A DNA stretch of 64,000 nucleotides from an uncultured Sulfitobacter sp. (GCF_947497275.1 NZ_CANMFS010000001.1:186001-250000); one strand, 5' to 3'. Positions 33,170-43,300 are shown, counted from the stretch's first letter. Notes: generated by a model not told the origin, from the letters alone. Numbers and translations are program-made.

Positions 33170-36064
33170 GTGCAGACGCAAGGAAGGGTTGTGGCCGTTT
33201 TGGGCCCGACCAACACAGGCAAAACAACCTATGCGATAGAGCGGATGCTGGGGCACCGGACCGGTGTGATCGGTCTGCCGCTGCGACTGCTTGCGCGCGA
33301 GGTTTATGACCGGATCGTCGCGGCGCGGGGGCCATCGGTTGTGGCTTTGGTCACCGGAGAAGAACGGATCGTCCCGCCGCGCACACAGTATTGGGTCTGT
33401 ACGGTGGAGGCGATGCCCGAAGGCATGGGCGCTGATTTCGCCGCGGTCGACGAGATACAGCTGTGCGCAGATCCCGAGCGCGGTCATGTGTTCACGGATC
33501 GTTTGATGCGGATGCGGGGCCTGCACGAAACCTTGTTCATGGGGTCCGATACGATGCGTGGGACGATTGCCGCGCTGGTGCCCGAAGCGCAATTCGTTCG
33601 TCGCGAGCGGATGTCGGAATTGATCTACTCAGGTCAGAAAAAGATAAGTCGCATGCGCCCGCGCAGCGCAATCGTTGGTTTTTCGGTTGAAAATGTATAT
33701 GCCATTGCAGAGCTGATCCGTCGTCAGAAGGGCGGTGCAGCGGTTGTGATGGGGGCATTGAGCCCGCGTACGCGCAACGCGCAGGTCGATATGTACCAGA
33801 ACGGCGAGGTCGATTTTCTGGTGGCGACAGACGCCATCGGGATGGGTCTCAATCTGGATGTTGATCATGTCGCCTTCTCGGCTCTGTCGAAATTTGACGG
33901 GCGTCGCATGCGCCCGCTCGCGCCCAACGAACTCGCACAGATTGCCGGACGGGCCGGACGCGGTTTCAAAAGCGGTACTTTCGGCGTGACGGGCGATGCG
34001 CGACCGCTGGACGACGGGGTGGCACGCGCCATCATGGACCACAGTTTTACGCCACAGAACAAGATCAACTGGCGCAACCCTGCGTTGCAGTTCGGGTCAA
34101 TCGACCGATTGATCATGACGCTCGAACAATCCCCCGATCACGAGCGTCTGGTCAAAGCGCGCGAGGCGGACGATCTGCGTGCGCTCAAGGCACTATCGGA
34201 TGACGCCGAGATTGCGGCGCGTTGTACGGATGGGCCTTCGGTGCGTCTATTGTGGGATGTATGCCGGATTCCCGATTTTCGCGGCATCAGCCATGCCGAG
34301 CACGCGGGCCTTCTGGAAACGATATTCAATTATCTCCATCAACGTGGTAGTATTCCCGATGATTGGCTTGCGCGACAAATTAAGCGCATCGATCGAACCG
34401 ATGGCGACATTGATGCGTTGTCAAAGCGATTGGCGTTTATCCGCACGTGGACCTATGTCACCCAGCGCAAAGGCTGGACAAGTGATGAAAGCCATTGGCG
34501 CGGACAGGCCCGTATCGTAGAAGACAGATTGTCGGACGCCTTGCACGAACGTCTGACCCAGAGATTTGTAGATCGGCGCACATCCGTGCTTTTGCGCCGG
34601 CTGGGACAAAAGGAAGCCATGGTGGCCGAAGTAAACGAGACCGGTGAAGTAACCGTTGAAGGCGAATTTGTAGGCAAGTTGGACGGTTTCCGTTTCCGCG
34701 CTGACAAAGGGGCCGGGTCGGCGGAGAGTAAAACGATCAAGACAGCTGCGTTGCAGGCACTTGCCCCGCAGTTCCATCTGCGCGCGGATCGGTTCTATAA
34801 CGCACCGGATACCGAGATCGACTTTACCGAGCAGGGCGGCCTGATGTGGGCCAAGTCCGCCGTGGGCAAGCTGGTCGCGGGATCGGACGGTCTCAAGCCA
34901 ACCGTTGAGGTTTTCGTTGATGACGTGGCCGGGCCAGAAGTAGCGCAGAAGGTGCAACGTCGCTTGCAACATTTTGTCGAGCGCAAGATTGCGGCCCTTT
35001 TTGAGCCGTTGATCGCTTTGCAGAAGGACGAGACCTTGAGCGGCCTCGCACGGGGGTTTGCGTTCCGTCTGGTCGAAAACTTCGGGATTATCGCCCGTGC
35101 GGACGTGGCCGAAGACGTCAAGGCACTTGATCAGGAAGCGCGCGGCGCGTTGCGCAAGCACGGCATTCGTTTCGGACAATACACGATTTTCATGCCTGCT
35201 TTGCTAAAACCCGCTCCGACCCGGCTGCGGCTTGTCTTGTGGTCGTTGCAGCAGAACCTTGGTGAGTTCCCTGAATCCCCACCACCCGGTTTGGTCACCA
35301 TACCCTCTGATGCGGGCGCACCTGCGGGGGCCGATACGATGTCGGGCTATCGCAAATCTGGGACGCGGGCGATCCGGATCGATATGCTGGAGCGGTTGGC
35401 CGACATGCTGCGTGCCGAAGATTCGCGCAGCGGGTTCGAAGCCAAAGCGGATATGCTCTCTATTTCGGGCACCACGCTTGAGCAATTCGCCGACCTGATG
35501 CAGGGGTTGGGTTATGCCGCCGAGAAGGGTGAGCGGGCCAAGGTAAAGACGGTAGCCGAAGTGATACCGGAAGCCGCGAAGGACGTGACCGACACGACGC
35601 CTGTGATGGACGTTGCGGATGCACCTGCGGCCGGTGGTATCATCGAAGATCCGAGCAGCGTACCGCCTGCTGATGTTCCCGAAAATACAGCCGCTATCTT
35701 GGATGACGGCGTAGCACCGATCGCAGAGGAGCCGACGGACGAAGCAAAGGTCGGTCCGGGTGTCGATGCAGTTTCGGAGACGGAAGTACCGCAAGGTACA
35801 GCGCCTGACGCGGACATCGCTGGCGCAGAAATGGAGACGTTCTATACGTTTACCTGGGCACGTCAGCCGCGCAGGCAATCGGGCAGCGAGCGGCCAAGGG
35901 GCAAGGGCAAGCCCGGCGCGCGCGGCAAGAAACCTGCAACGCGTGCGGGCGATAAGCCGAATAAATCGCAGAACTTCTCTTCTCGGCCAGCGAAGAAAGA
36001 GAAACAGATTGATCCCGATAATCCGTTTGCTGCGGCCCTGATGGGGCTCAAGTCAGACAAGTGA
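33170..36064 (+). CDS. SUV3-like RNA/DNA helicase
   Basis: 964 residues, related to mitochondrial SUPV3L1/Suv3 of the DExH superfamily 2. Walker A is GPTNTGKT (residues 12-19), motif II is DEIQ (about 93-96), and motif VI QIAGRAGRG is near residue 255. GTG 33170 is chosen because GGAAGG precedes it. The helicase core ends by about residue 430; an accessory domain follows, and the C-terminus is an acidic linker (residues about 785-890) ending in a lysine- and arginine-rich tail that could bind nucleic acid. Role in RNA turnover by analogy with Suv3. Upstream of an S4 protein and fdxA. Confidence 0.9.
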   Translation: MQTQGRVVAVLGPTNTGKTTYAIERMLGHRTGVIGLPLRLLAREVYDRIVAARGPSVVALVTGEERIVPPRTQYWVCTVEAMPEGMGADFAAVDEIQLCADPERGHVFTDRLMRMRGLHETLFMGSDTMRGTIAALVPEAQFVRRERMSELIYSGQKKISRMRPRSAIVGFSVENVYAIAELIRRQKGGAAVVMGALSPRTRNAQVDMYQNGEVDFLVATDAIGMGLNLDVDHVAFSALSKFDGRRMRPLAPNELAQIAGRAGRGFKSGTFGVTGDARPLDDGVARAIMDHSFTPQNKINWRNPALQFGSIDRLIMTLEQSPDHERLVKAREADDLRALKALSDDAEIAARCTDGPSVRLLWDVCRIPDFRGISHAEHAGLLETIFNYLHQRGSIPDDWLARQIKRIDRTDGDIDALSKRLAFIRTWTYVTQRKGWTSDESHWRGQARIVEDRLSDALHERLTQRFVDRRTSVLLRRLGQKEAMVAEVNETGEVTVEGEFVGKLDGFRFRADKGAGSAESKTIKTAALQALAPQFHLRADRFYNAPDTEIDFTEQGGLMWAKSAVGKLVAGSDGLKPTVEVFVDDVAGPEVAQKVQRRLQHFVERKIAALFEPLIALQKDETLSGLARGFAFRLVENFGIIARADVAEDVKALDQEARGALRKHGIRFGQYTIFMPALLKPAPTRLRLVLWSLQQNLGEFPESPPPGLVTIPSDAGAPAGADTMSGYRKSGTRAIRIDMLERLADMLRAEDSRSGFEAKADMLSISGTTLEQFADLMQGLGYAAEKGERAKVKTVAEVIPEAAKDVTDTTPVMDVADAPAAGGIIEDPSSVPPADVPENTAAILDDGVAPIAEEPTDEAKVGPGVDAVSETEVPQGTAPDADIAGAEMETFYTFTWARQPRRQSGSERPRGKGKPGARGKKPATRAGDKPNKSQNFSSRPAKKEKQIDPDNPFAAALMGLKSDK

Positions 36065-36076
36065 CGGCTCAGACGA

Positions 36077-36466
36077 GTGACGGCCACACCTGATCAGAAA
36101 CTGCGCCTCGATAAATGGTTATGGTTCGCCCGCTTCTTCAAGACGCGGTCTTTGGCGGCAACAGTCGTCGCGTCGGGGGCCGTTCGGATCAACGGGACAC
36201 CTGCGGCAAAACGTAGCGCGACAGTGAAGGCTGGCGATACGCTGACCTTTCCGAAAGACGACCATGTCCGTGTCATCCGGATAGAGGCGTGTGGGGTCAG
36301 GCGCGGTCCGGCGCCCGAAGCGCAGGCACTCTATAGCGATCTTTCCCCGCCCGTACGTAAATCGAACGACCAAAGCACACATAATCCCGCTTTTGAAGGC
36401 AAGGGGCGACCTACGAAGCGTGATCGTCGGATGCTGGATCTTTCTAAGGCGCGCCACCTTGAATGA
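36077..36466 (+). CDS. S4 domain RNA-binding protein (Hsp15-like)
   Basis: 129 residues. The S4 fold fills residues 7-70: KLRLDKWLWFARFFKTRSLA, ASGAVRINGTPAAKRS and VKAGDTLTF. A basic, disordered tail follows (GKGRPTKRDRRMLDLSKARH). E. coli Hsp15 binds stalled 50S subunits with nascent chains; a similar ribosome role is inferred. GTG 36077 is used since an earlier GTG in another frame ends quickly. 12 bases after the helicase stop, hence co-transcribed. Confidence 0.88.
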   Translation: MTATPDQKLRLDKWLWFARFFKTRSLAATVVASGAVRINGTPAAKRSATVKAGDTLTFPKDDHVRVIRIEACGVRRGPAPEAQALYSDLSPPVRKSNDQSTHNPAFEGKGRPTKRDRRMLDLSKARHLE

Positions 36467-36518
36467 TCCGGGCGGCTGAATTAGCAAGGTCGCAAATCGA
36501 GCTTATAGAGACATATCC

Positions 36519-36854
36519 ATGACCTATATCGTGAATGACGCCTGCATCGCTTGCAAATACACCGACTGCGTCGAAGTCTGCCCGGTGGACTGTTTCTATG
36601 AAGGCGAGAACATGCTCGTCATTCATCCAGACGAATGCATTGACTGCGGCGTCTGCGAGCCCGAATGCCCGGCGGATGCGATCCGACCCGACACCGAACC
36701 GGACATGGAGAAATGGGTCGAGTTCAACCGCAAGTATTCCGAGCTTTGGCCGGTCATCATCACGAAGAAAGACCCGCTTCCTTCCGCCGATGAAATGGAC
36801 GGGAAGGATGGCAAGATCGATCTGTTTTCCGAAGCCCCCGGCGAAGGCGGCTGA
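36519..36854 (+). CDS. fdxA: Seven-iron ferredoxin FdxA
   Basis: 111 residues. Electron carrier with one 3Fe-4S and one 4Fe-4S cluster: C9, C17 and C50 for the first, C21, C40, C43 and C46 for the second, with [13 protein letters not shown] and [12 protein letters not shown] clearly visible. The C-terminal helix ([15 protein letters not shown]) is typical of FdxA. Follows the S4 gene after 52 bases and ends at its own terminator. A common position in Rhodobacterales, upstream of carD. Confidence 0.96.
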   Translation: MTYIVNDACIACKYTDCVEVCPVDCFYEGENMLVIHPDECIDCGVCEPECPADAIRPDTEPDMEKWVEFNRKYSELWPVIITKKDPLPSADEMDGKDGKIDLFSEAPGEGG

Positions 36855-36920
36855 TTCGCCAGCCATTGGCGCGATTATTCGGCGTCGAAACTTGCTAATG
36901 AGTTGTTATTGCTCTGACTT

Positions 36921-36966
36921 CTCCGTGATGACCCTAGGTCCACTTTCACGGAGAGGTTTTTTGTGG
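36921..36966 (+). terminator. Terminator of fdxA
   Basis: CTCCGTGA (36921-36928) pairs perfectly with TCACGGAG (36946-36953), with inner GACC/GGTC pairing, followed by AGG and a run of T. Confidence 0.75.
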
Positions 36967-37136
36967 TATGCTGTCTGCAATGACATCAAATAATGACCAT
37001 AAGCATCTTGCCGCACAGCCACGGCATATCTGAATAATCAATAATAGCGCACGTCTCTCGGACCATTGGTCTGACAACTTGCGTGTTTTTGCGTGCCTTC
37101 CTGAAATAGGTCGGACCGCTTAGGAGCCTGAAACGT

Positions 37137-37649
37137 ATGACCAAATCCAAAAAGCTTGAATTCCGCCCGAATGAATTCGTTGTTTATCCCGCGCACGGCG
37201 TCGGGCAGATCGTCTCTGTCGAGGAGCAGGAGGTCGCGGGCATCAAGCTGGAACTGTTCGTTATCTCGTTCGAGAAGGACAAGATGACATTGCGGGTGCC
37301 TACACACAAGGCGACCGAAATCGGAATGCGCGCACTCAGCTCGCCCGATGTAATCACTCACGCCATGAAGACGCTCAAGGGCAAGGCCAAGGTCAAGCGG
37401 GCGATGTGGTCGCGCAGGGCACAGGAATATGAACAGAAGATCAATTCCGGGGATTTGATCGCGATTGCCGAAGTGGTGCGCGATCTGCACCGTACGGACG
37501 ACCAGCGTGAACAATCCTACTCAGAGCGGCAGCTGTACGAGGCGGCACTGGAAAGGCTGACACGTGAAGTGGCCGCTGTTTCGGGTGGTGACGAGTTGGC
37601 CGCCGCCAAACAGGTCGGTGACGTTCTGGAAAGTCGCGTTGCAGCCTGA
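37137..37649 (+). CDS. CarD family transcriptional regulator
   Basis: 170 residues. The RNA polymerase-interacting Tudor-like domain occupies residues 8-70 (FRPNEFVVYPAHGVGQIVSV, FVISFEKDKMTLRVPTHKA) and is followed by the helical DNA-binding part (KVKRAMWSRRAQEYEQKI, YSERQLYEAALERLTREVA). In Rhodobacter and mycobacteria CarD stabilises open complexes at many promoters, with a strong effect on rRNA. Monocistronic between two strong terminators. Confidence 0.94.
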   Translation: MTKSKKLEFRPNEFVVYPAHGVGQIVSVEEQEVAGIKLELFVISFEKDKMTLRVPTHKATEIGMRALSSPDVITHAMKTLKGKAKVKRAMWSRRAQEYEQKINSGDLIAIAEVVRDLHRTDDQREQSYSERQLYEAALERLTREVAAVSGGDELAAAKQVGDVLESRVAA

Positions 37650-37683
37650 CCGGTCCGAGGATATCTGATATTCTCCACATTCT

Positions 37684-37711
37684 CCGTGCGCAGCGATGCG
37701 CACGGTTTTTC
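37684..37711. terminator. Terminator between carD and cobS
   Basis: Perfect 9-bp stem CCGTGCGCA / TGCGCACGG with loop GCGA and five T on the plus strand. It also sits directly at the 3' end of the convergent cobS. Confidence 0.85.
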
Positions 37712-37712
37712 G

Positions 37713-38477
37713 TTACAGAATAAGCGCCGTGCCGGTCAGCAGCACAGCTGTTTCGGTCAGTTGTTGCACTGCGCCCAAGACATCTCCGGTATGCCCTTTG
37801 ATCTTCCGTCTTGCGATACCTGCGATGACGGCTGCGACCACGATCACAGACGCCAGTCCAAGGATGGCGAAGCCGCCTGTCGCCAGCACCCCGATGCCTG
37901 TGCCGACAGCAAGGGTCCCGAATGCCATCGACGCGCTTGGCCGGCCAACGCTGTGGGCAAGCCCGTCGCGGCGCGCGTACGGAAGGAACGACATCAGCGG
38001 TGCCATCATCGCGCGCGACAGGGCGGAGGCCACGATTATCACCGTGATTCCGTGCGGCAAAAGGACTGTCAATGCGCTCCACCGCAGTACTGTCACCATG
38101 ACCAATGCGAGTGTTCCGTAGGTGCCGATTTGACTGTCGCGCATGATCTGCAGGCGGCGCTCCGGCGTGGTGGCCCCCCAGAACCCGTCGAAGAGATCTG
38201 CAAGACCGTCCTCGTGCATCGCCCCGGTCAACAACATCATGCACCCCAGCGAAATGGCAGCCGCCGCAGTTGCAGGCAAACCCATCAGCAACGCCGCTTG
38301 TCCGGCTAGCGCACTCGCCAAACCGACTACTGCACCGACGAGCGGATAGGCCCAGACTGCGCGCGTACTGTTGTCGAAGGCCGTGCGCGGCAAATGCGGC
38401 AGCGGCAACCGTGTCAGCAGGACTGCCGCCAGCCAAATATCAGTCTTGGCAGCTTGCAAAGCGTTGATTTTTCTCAT
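37713..38477 (-). CDS. cobS: Adenosylcobinamide-GDP ribazoletransferase
   Basis: 254 residues from ATG 38477. Joins adenosylcobinamide-GDP and alpha-ribazole in the membrane, the last step of cobalamin synthesis. The family blocks AVLLTRLPLPHLP, the hydrophobic segments, and LTGAMHEDGLADLFDGFWG with the acidic metal site are clear, as is RLQIMRDSQIGTYGTLALV. Six or so membrane spans. Divergent from cobT, 79 bases away, with no visible cobalamin riboswitch. Confidence 0.94.
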   Translation of the reverse strand: MRKINALQAAKTDIWLAAVLLTRLPLPHLPRTAFDNSTRAVWAYPLVGAVVGLASALAGQAALLMGLPATAAAAISLGCMMLLTGAMHEDGLADLFDGFWGATTPERRLQIMRDSQIGTYGTLALVMVTVLRWSALTVLLPHGITVIIVASALSRAMMAPLMSFLPYARRDGLAHSVGRPSASMAFGTLAVGTGIGVLATGGFAILGLASVIVVAAVIAGIARRKIKGHTGDVLGAVQQLTETAVLLTGTALIL

Positions 38478-38556
38478 GCGCGTGTCCGTTCCGTGCTTGT
38501 GAGCAGACGTGCATTGAGTAAACAGACTGCACCACTGTGGCAATGAGGTTTACGAT

Positions 38557-39567
38557 ATGGCCGATTTTATAAATCCCGACGGATTTCGGTCCTTGATCGC
38601 GGGGCAGCCGGTGCAGGACACACACGCCCGCGCCGCCGCCGCCGATCGAAACGCGCAGTTGACCAAACCTCCCGGAGCTTTAGGTGATCTCGAGACGCTG
38701 GCGCAGTGGTATGCCGGTTGGCGCGGGGATGCGCGTCCGCGGATTAAAGCGCCCCAGATCATTGTTTTCGCGGGCAATCACGGGGTCGCGGCGCGTGGTG
38801 TTTCCGCTTTTCCACCCGAGGTCACTGCGCAGATGGTTCTCAATTTCGAGCATGGCGGTGCTGCGATCAATCAGCTCGCCCGTGCGGCGGACGCGCGGCT
38901 TGATGTGCATGCGCTTGACCTTGACCGCCCCACACAGGATTTCACCCAAGTGCCCGCAATGACGGACGCGGAGCTGACGGCGGCATTGACGGCGGGGTGG
39001 GACGCGGTGCGTGTCGATTCCGACGTGCTGGTCGTGGGGGAAATGGGCATTGGCAATACGACATCGGCGGCGGCCATTGCCTGTGCCCTGTACGGGGGAC
39101 CAGCGGCGGGATGGACGGGACGCGGCACGGGCGTCGACGATGCGGGCGTGGATCTGAAGACGCAAGTGGTCGCGGATGCGGTCGCGCTGCATGGGGGGCA
39201 GGGCGACGGGATCGAGACGTTGCGCCGATTGGGCGGACGCGAGATGGCTGCTATGGTGGGGGCAATCGCCCGCGCGCGCTTGAACAGGATTCCGGTCATT
39301 CTCGACGGTTTCATCTGTACCGCGGCGGCGGCCTGTCTCGAACAGGCAGTGACAGGCGCGCTGGATCACTGTATCGCCGGCCATCAGAGCGATGAAAGCG
39401 GGCACGCAGAGTTGCTGCACAAGCTTGGAAAAACGCCGATCCTGTCGCTTGGCCTGCGGCTGGGCGAGGCTTCGGGCGCCGCGCTTGCGATCTCGATCCT
39501 CAAGGCCGCAGTCGAATGCCACAGCGGTATGTCGACCTTTGCCGAAGCGGGTGTCAGCGGCGGCTAA
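38557..39567 (+). CDS. cobT: Nicotinate-nucleotide--dimethylbenzimidazole phosphoribosyltransferase
   Basis: 336 residues. Makes alpha-ribazole phosphate for the lower ligand of cobalamin. Signatures: [57 protein letters not shown], and [17 protein letters not shown] near the C-terminus with the catalytic Glu in the following segment. GAGG precedes ATG 38557. The stop codon TAA forms the loop of a GGCGGC / GCCGCC hairpin (39559-39573). Convergent with the antiporter gene. Confidence 0.95.
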   Translation: MADFINPDGFRSLIAGQPVQDTHARAAAADRNAQLTKPPGALGDLETLAQWYAGWRGDARPRIKAPQIIVFAGNHGVAARGVSAFPPEVTAQMVLNFEHGGAAINQLARAADARLDVHALDLDRPTQDFTQVPAMTDAELTAALTAGWDAVRVDSDVLVVGEMGIGNTTSAAAIACALYGGPAAGWTGRGTGVDDAGVDLKTQVVADAVALHGGQGDGIETLRRLGGREMAAMVGAIARARLNRIPVILDGFICTAAAACLEQAVTGALDHCIAGHQSDESGHAELLHKLGKTPILSLGLRLGEASGAALAISILKAAVECHSGMSTFAEAGVSGG

Positions 39568-39577
39568 GCCGCCACGC

Positions 39578-41488
39578 TCACGCGCTTTTCTTCTCGTCGT
39601 CTTCGCCGCGGTTCAGAAACGCCGTTTCAAGATCTTTTTGCAACTCTTTGGCGCGCGCGACATACGCCTCGTTGTCTTGTGGCGCGACGTCGGGACGCCA
39701 GACATCGGCCAGTTCGCGCACCGATTTACGGTCGTGATGATAGAACAGCCGCTGTGCCTCTGCTGCCTCGTACTCTGACAGGCCCATTCGTTCGAGCACA
39801 TAGCGTCCCGCACGCAAGGAGCTGTCGAACATCTCCCGTACGATGTCATTCGCGCCCGCCTGATACAGGTTGTAGACGTCCGTACGGTCATGCGCGCGTA
39901 CGACGATATGCAGATCCGGGCGCTCCTTGCGCGCGTAGCGGACAAGGGCGCGGGCCGATTTTTGATCATCGAGCGACACGACAAGCACCTTTGCGTCGGC
40001 AAGACCGGCCTTGCGCAGGATGTCTGCGCGGGTAGGGTCGCCCAGAAACGCCTTGAACCCAAAGCGGCGCATTACCGCTATGGTTTCGGGGTTGTGATCA
40101 AGCACGACGGTATCGAAGCCCGACGCCTGGACCATCCGGTTCACCATCTGCCCAAAGCGCCCGACACCCGCGATGATAATCGGCCCTGCGGTGTCGATTT
40201 CGTCTTCGGGAGGGGCAATCGACGTATCCACACTGCGTTTTGAAATGACTTCGTACAGGATGAACAGCAGCGGTGTGATCAGCATCGACAGCGCAACGAC
40301 CAGCAACAGGGTTTCTGCGACGGCGTCGGGCATCACGCCGGTCGCGACCGAAAAACTGACGAGCACGAAGCCGAATTCACCTGCCTGGGCCAGCCCAAGG
40401 GCAAAGAGCCACTTGTCCCGTCCCCGCAGTCTGAATAACCGCCCGAGGATGGACAGGATCAGGCCTTTTACAATGATGACGAGCAAGGCCATGCCGACAA
40501 TTACCAGAGCATTCTCGGCCAGAAGCGTGAAGTTGATACCGGCACCGACGGTGATGAAGAACAGGCCGAGCAACAGGCCTTTGAATGGCTCGAGATCGGT
40601 TTCGAGCTCGTGTCTGAATTCAGAGCTGGCCAGCACCACGCCCGCCAAAAATGCGCCCAACGCGGGCGAAAGGCCGACAAGCATCATGATGAACGAAATG
40701 CCGACGATGATGAGCAGGGCAAGCGCGGTGTACATCTCGCGCAGTTTGGCCAAGTGAATATAGCGGAACACCGGACGGGTGAAAAACACACCGGTTAGTA
40801 TTATTCCCGCGATGGCACCAACCGTCACAAGCGTCACACCCCAGGCCGGTAGGCTGTCGATCAGATTGAACGCGGCTTCGGCGGCAGCCGGGCCATGGGT
40901 GTCTGCATGTCCCTCCGTGGGCAGATCCGTCACCCGCGAGATCGAGCCGTCGGGCGATACCAGAGCTTCGGAGCGCGACACCGCGAGCAGCGGCAGAAAC
41001 GCGAGGATGGGGATCACGGCGATATCCTGCGTGAGCAGAACCGAAAAGACCGAGCGTCCGCCTGCCGTCTGCATCAAGCCCTTTTCCGTCAAGGTTTGCA
41101 GAACGATGGCAGTCGAGCTGAGCGACAGGGTAAGCCCGATCGCCAGTGCGACGCTCCAGCTTTGGTCGTAGGCCATGGCGATGCCCATGAGCGCGAGCGT
41201 GCTGACGGTGATCTGCAACCCGCCCAGACCCAAGAGTCGGTGGCGCATGTCCCAAAGGGTACGCGGTTCAAGCTCAAGCCCGATGAGGAACAGCATCATC
41301 ACCACGCCGAATTCGGCGAAGTGCTGAACGTCCTGCGTTTCCGAGCCAACGAGGCCGAGAAGGGGACCGATCAGGATACCTGCAGCCAGATAACCCAGCA
41401 CCGATCCCAGCCCCAGCCGAGCAGCAATCGGCACCGCGATGACGGCGGCGGCAAGATAGATCGACGCTTGAAACAGAAACCCTTCCAT
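39578..41488 (-). CDS. CPA2 family monovalent cation:proton antiporter (KefB/KefC-like)
   Basis: 636 residues. About twelve transmembrane helices fill residues 1-385 (start MEGFLFQASIYLAAAVIAVP; GLELEPRTLWDMR; FFITVGAGINF). A soluble TrkA-N domain begins near residue 425 (IIIAGVGRFGQMVNRMVQAS), binds NAD(H) or similar ligands, and is followed by a charged tail with RGEDDEKKSA. An insertion of some 40 residues (about 180-205, containing DLPTEGHADTHGPAAAE) lies between helices. Glutathione-gated potassium efflux is the KefB/C role; the ion here is not determined. Confidence 0.92.
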   Translation of the reverse strand: MEGFLFQASIYLAAAVIAVPIAARLGLGSVLGYLAAGILIGPLLGLVGSETQDVQHFAEFGVVMMLFLIGLELEPRTLWDMRHRLLGLGGLQITVSTLALMGIAMAYDQSWSVALAIGLTLSLSSTAIVLQTLTEKGLMQTAGGRSVFSVLLTQDIAVIPILAFLPLLAVSRSEALVSPDGSISRVTDLPTEGHADTHGPAAAEAAFNLIDSLPAWGVTLVTVGAIAGIILTGVFFTRPVFRYIHLAKLREMYTALALLIIVGISFIMMLVGLSPALGAFLAGVVLASSEFRHELETDLEPFKGLLLGLFFITVGAGINFTLLAENALVIVGMALLVIIVKGLILSILGRLFRLRGRDKWLFALGLAQAGEFGFVLVSFSVATGVMPDAVAETLLLVVALSMLITPLLFILYEVISKRSVDTSIAPPEDEIDTAGPIIIAGVGRFGQMVNRMVQASGFDTVVLDHNPETIAVMRRFGFKAFLGDPTRADILRKAGLADAKVLVVSLDDQKSARALVRYARKERPDLHIVVRAHDRTDVYNLYQAGANDIVREMFDSSLRAGRYVLERMGLSEYEAAEAQRLFYHHDRKSVRELADVWRPDVAPQDNEAYVARAKELQKDLETAFLNRGEDDEKKSA

Positions 41489-41515
41489 GGCGGTCCTTGT
41501 ATGTTACCTGCACGA

Positions 41516-41971
41516 TCAGGTGGGAAGAGGACCATCCCGCTTGAGCTGGTCCATAACGATCTGGCTGTGGACGCGTGACACAGCTTTATGCGGCAGCAGC
41601 ACGTCGTGAATCAACCGGTTCAACGCAGGTAGGTCGACACAGTAGACCCGCAAGAGATAATCCGCATCCCCCGTCATCGTCCACGCGCTCACGATTTCGG
41701 AACGGGCAGCGACCAGTCGCGCAAAGCTTTGCGAATGATCGGGGCCGTGAATGGCAAGATGAACCTGCACAAACCCTTGGACCTGCAAACCGAGCCGGCG
41801 GGGATCGAGGCGAGCGGTATAGCTTTCGATCACACCGTCCGCTTCCAGCTTCTGGCGACGTCGTCCGGCCTGTGAGGCCGAGAGATTGAGCCTGTCTCCA
41901 AGTTCCTGCGCTGTCATCTGCGCGTTCTGTTGCAACGCCTCGAGCAGCCGGGTGTCTGTGTCGTCGATCAC
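41516..41971 (-). CDS. Lrp/AsnC family transcriptional regulator
   Basis: 151 residues from GTG 41971. The winged-helix part (DTRLLEALQQNAQMTAQELG, RLNLSASQAGRRRQKLEADG) is followed by the RAM effector domain (VQVHLAIHGPDHSQSFARL, GDADYLLRVYCVDLPALN). Divergent from hppD with 138 bases between, so control of tyrosine catabolism in response to an aromatic amino acid is the natural guess; no direct evidence for the ligand. Confidence 0.92.
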   Translation of the reverse strand: MIDDTDTRLLEALQQNAQMTAQELGDRLNLSASQAGRRRQKLEADGVIESYTARLDPRRLGLQVQGFVQVHLAIHGPDHSQSFARLVAARSEIVSAWTMTGDADYLLRVYCVDLPALNRLIHDVLLPHKAVSRVHSQIVMDQLKRDGPLPT

Positions 41972-42109
41972 TATGCGGGACTTTCACGCTGTTTCGTCAT
42001 TATATGCGCAGAAGGCACGCAAACATCTATAAGTTTAAGTGAAAAAGCGCGAATGTCGTGCCTTCGGTGCTGTATCTTGAAACAAACCGCACATTCAAGG
42101 AGGTATCCA

Positions 42110-43204
42110 ATGGGTCCGTTTCCCCACGACGCGCCGAAATCGAAGATCACGCAAGATAACCCTGCGGGTACCGACGGGTTTGAATTCGTCGAATTCGCCT
42201 CTCCTGATCCCGAGGAACTGCGCGTGGTGTTTCGCAAGATGGGCTATACCCACGTTGCCAACCACAGAACCAGGGACATCGAGCTATGGCAGCAGGGAGA
42301 CATTACATATGTGCTGACCTATGACCGGGATTCCTTCGCCGCCCGGTTCGTTGATCATCACGGCCCTTGCGCCCCCTCGATGGGATGGCGGGTCGTCGAC
42401 GCGCAAAAGGCGCTGGCCCATGCAGTGGCCAATGGTGCGCAGGAATACACCGGCGACGGCAAGGTTCTGGACGTGCCGGCAATCATGGGAATCGGCGGAT
42501 CCCTTCTGTATTTCGTGGATCAGTATTACGACACGTCGCCCTACAACGGGGAATATGACTGGATTGCACAGTCCAAGCCTGAAGGCGTCGGTTTCTATTA
42601 CCTCGATCACCTGACGCATAATGTGTTCAAGGGGAACATGGACCGGTGGTTCAAGTTCTACGGCGATCTATTCAATTTTCGGGAGATCCGTTTCTTTGAC
42701 ATCGAAGGGAAGTTCACGGGCCTTTTCTCGCGGGCGCTTACCTCGCCTTGCGGGCGGATCCGAATCCCCCTGAACGAGGATCGTGGCGAGACGGGACAGA
42801 TCGTGGCCTATCTCAAGAAGTATAACGGGGAGGGAATCCAGCACATCGCGGTCGGTGCGCGCGATATTTATGAGGCGACAGATGCGATCGCCGAAAATGG
42901 ACTGAAATTCATGCCCGCCCCGCCGGCGACCTACTACGACTTGTGCGCGGACCGCGTGGTTGGGCACGCAGAGCCGATCGACCGGATGAAGAAACACGGC
43001 ATCCTGATTGATGGAGAAGGTGTGGTCGATGGCGGTGAAACGCGGATCCTGCTTCAGATCTTTTCGAAGACTGTGATTGGTCCGATCTTTTTCGAGTTCA
43101 TCGAACGTAAGGGAGACGACGGCTTTGGCGAAGGCAACTTCAAGGCATTGTTCGAAAGCATTGAGCAGGAGCAAATCGACAGCGGGGAGTTGGCCGGGAT
43201 ATAG
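42110..43204 (+). CDS. hppD: 4-hydroxyphenylpyruvate dioxygenase
   Basis: 364 residues. Converts 4-hydroxyphenylpyruvate to homogentisate with Fe(II). Iron ligands are visible as the histidine in YLDHLTHNV (about 166), the histidine in IQHIAVG (about 245) and the glutamate in FFEFIER (about 326). ATG 42110 follows AAGGAGG directly, so longer forms upstream are rejected. Homogentisate dioxygenase is not nearby in the window. Probably regulated by the divergent Lrp protein. Confidence 0.96.
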   Translation: MGPFPHDAPKSKITQDNPAGTDGFEFVEFASPDPEELRVVFRKMGYTHVANHRTRDIELWQQGDITYVLTYDRDSFAARFVDHHGPCAPSMGWRVVDAQKALAHAVANGAQEYTGDGKVLDVPAIMGIGGSLLYFVDQYYDTSPYNGEYDWIAQSKPEGVGFYYLDHLTHNVFKGNMDRWFKFYGDLFNFREIRFFDIEGKFTGLFSRALTSPCGRIRIPLNEDRGETGQIVAYLKKYNGEGIQHIAVGARDIYEATDAIAENGLKFMPAPPATYYDLCADRVVGHAEPIDRMKKHGILIDGEGVVDGGETRILLQIFSKTVIGPIFFEFIERKGDDGFGEGNFKALFESIEQEQIDSGELAGI

Positions 43205-43300
43205 CGCGCGAGGTCTGATCCAATTGCGCGCAGGCCCTTCGGCCCCGCGCATTACATTTATTCGGACATCGCCCGTCGCTGCGTAGGCGCGCCGGACGCA

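Noticed and set aside
38478..38556. Cobalamin riboswitch between cobS and cobT
   Set aside because: Only 79 bases, with no B12-box-like sequence.
39559..39573. Hairpin around the cobT stop codon as a terminator
   Set aside because: Six-base stem with the stop codon as loop but no T run; kept only as a remark.
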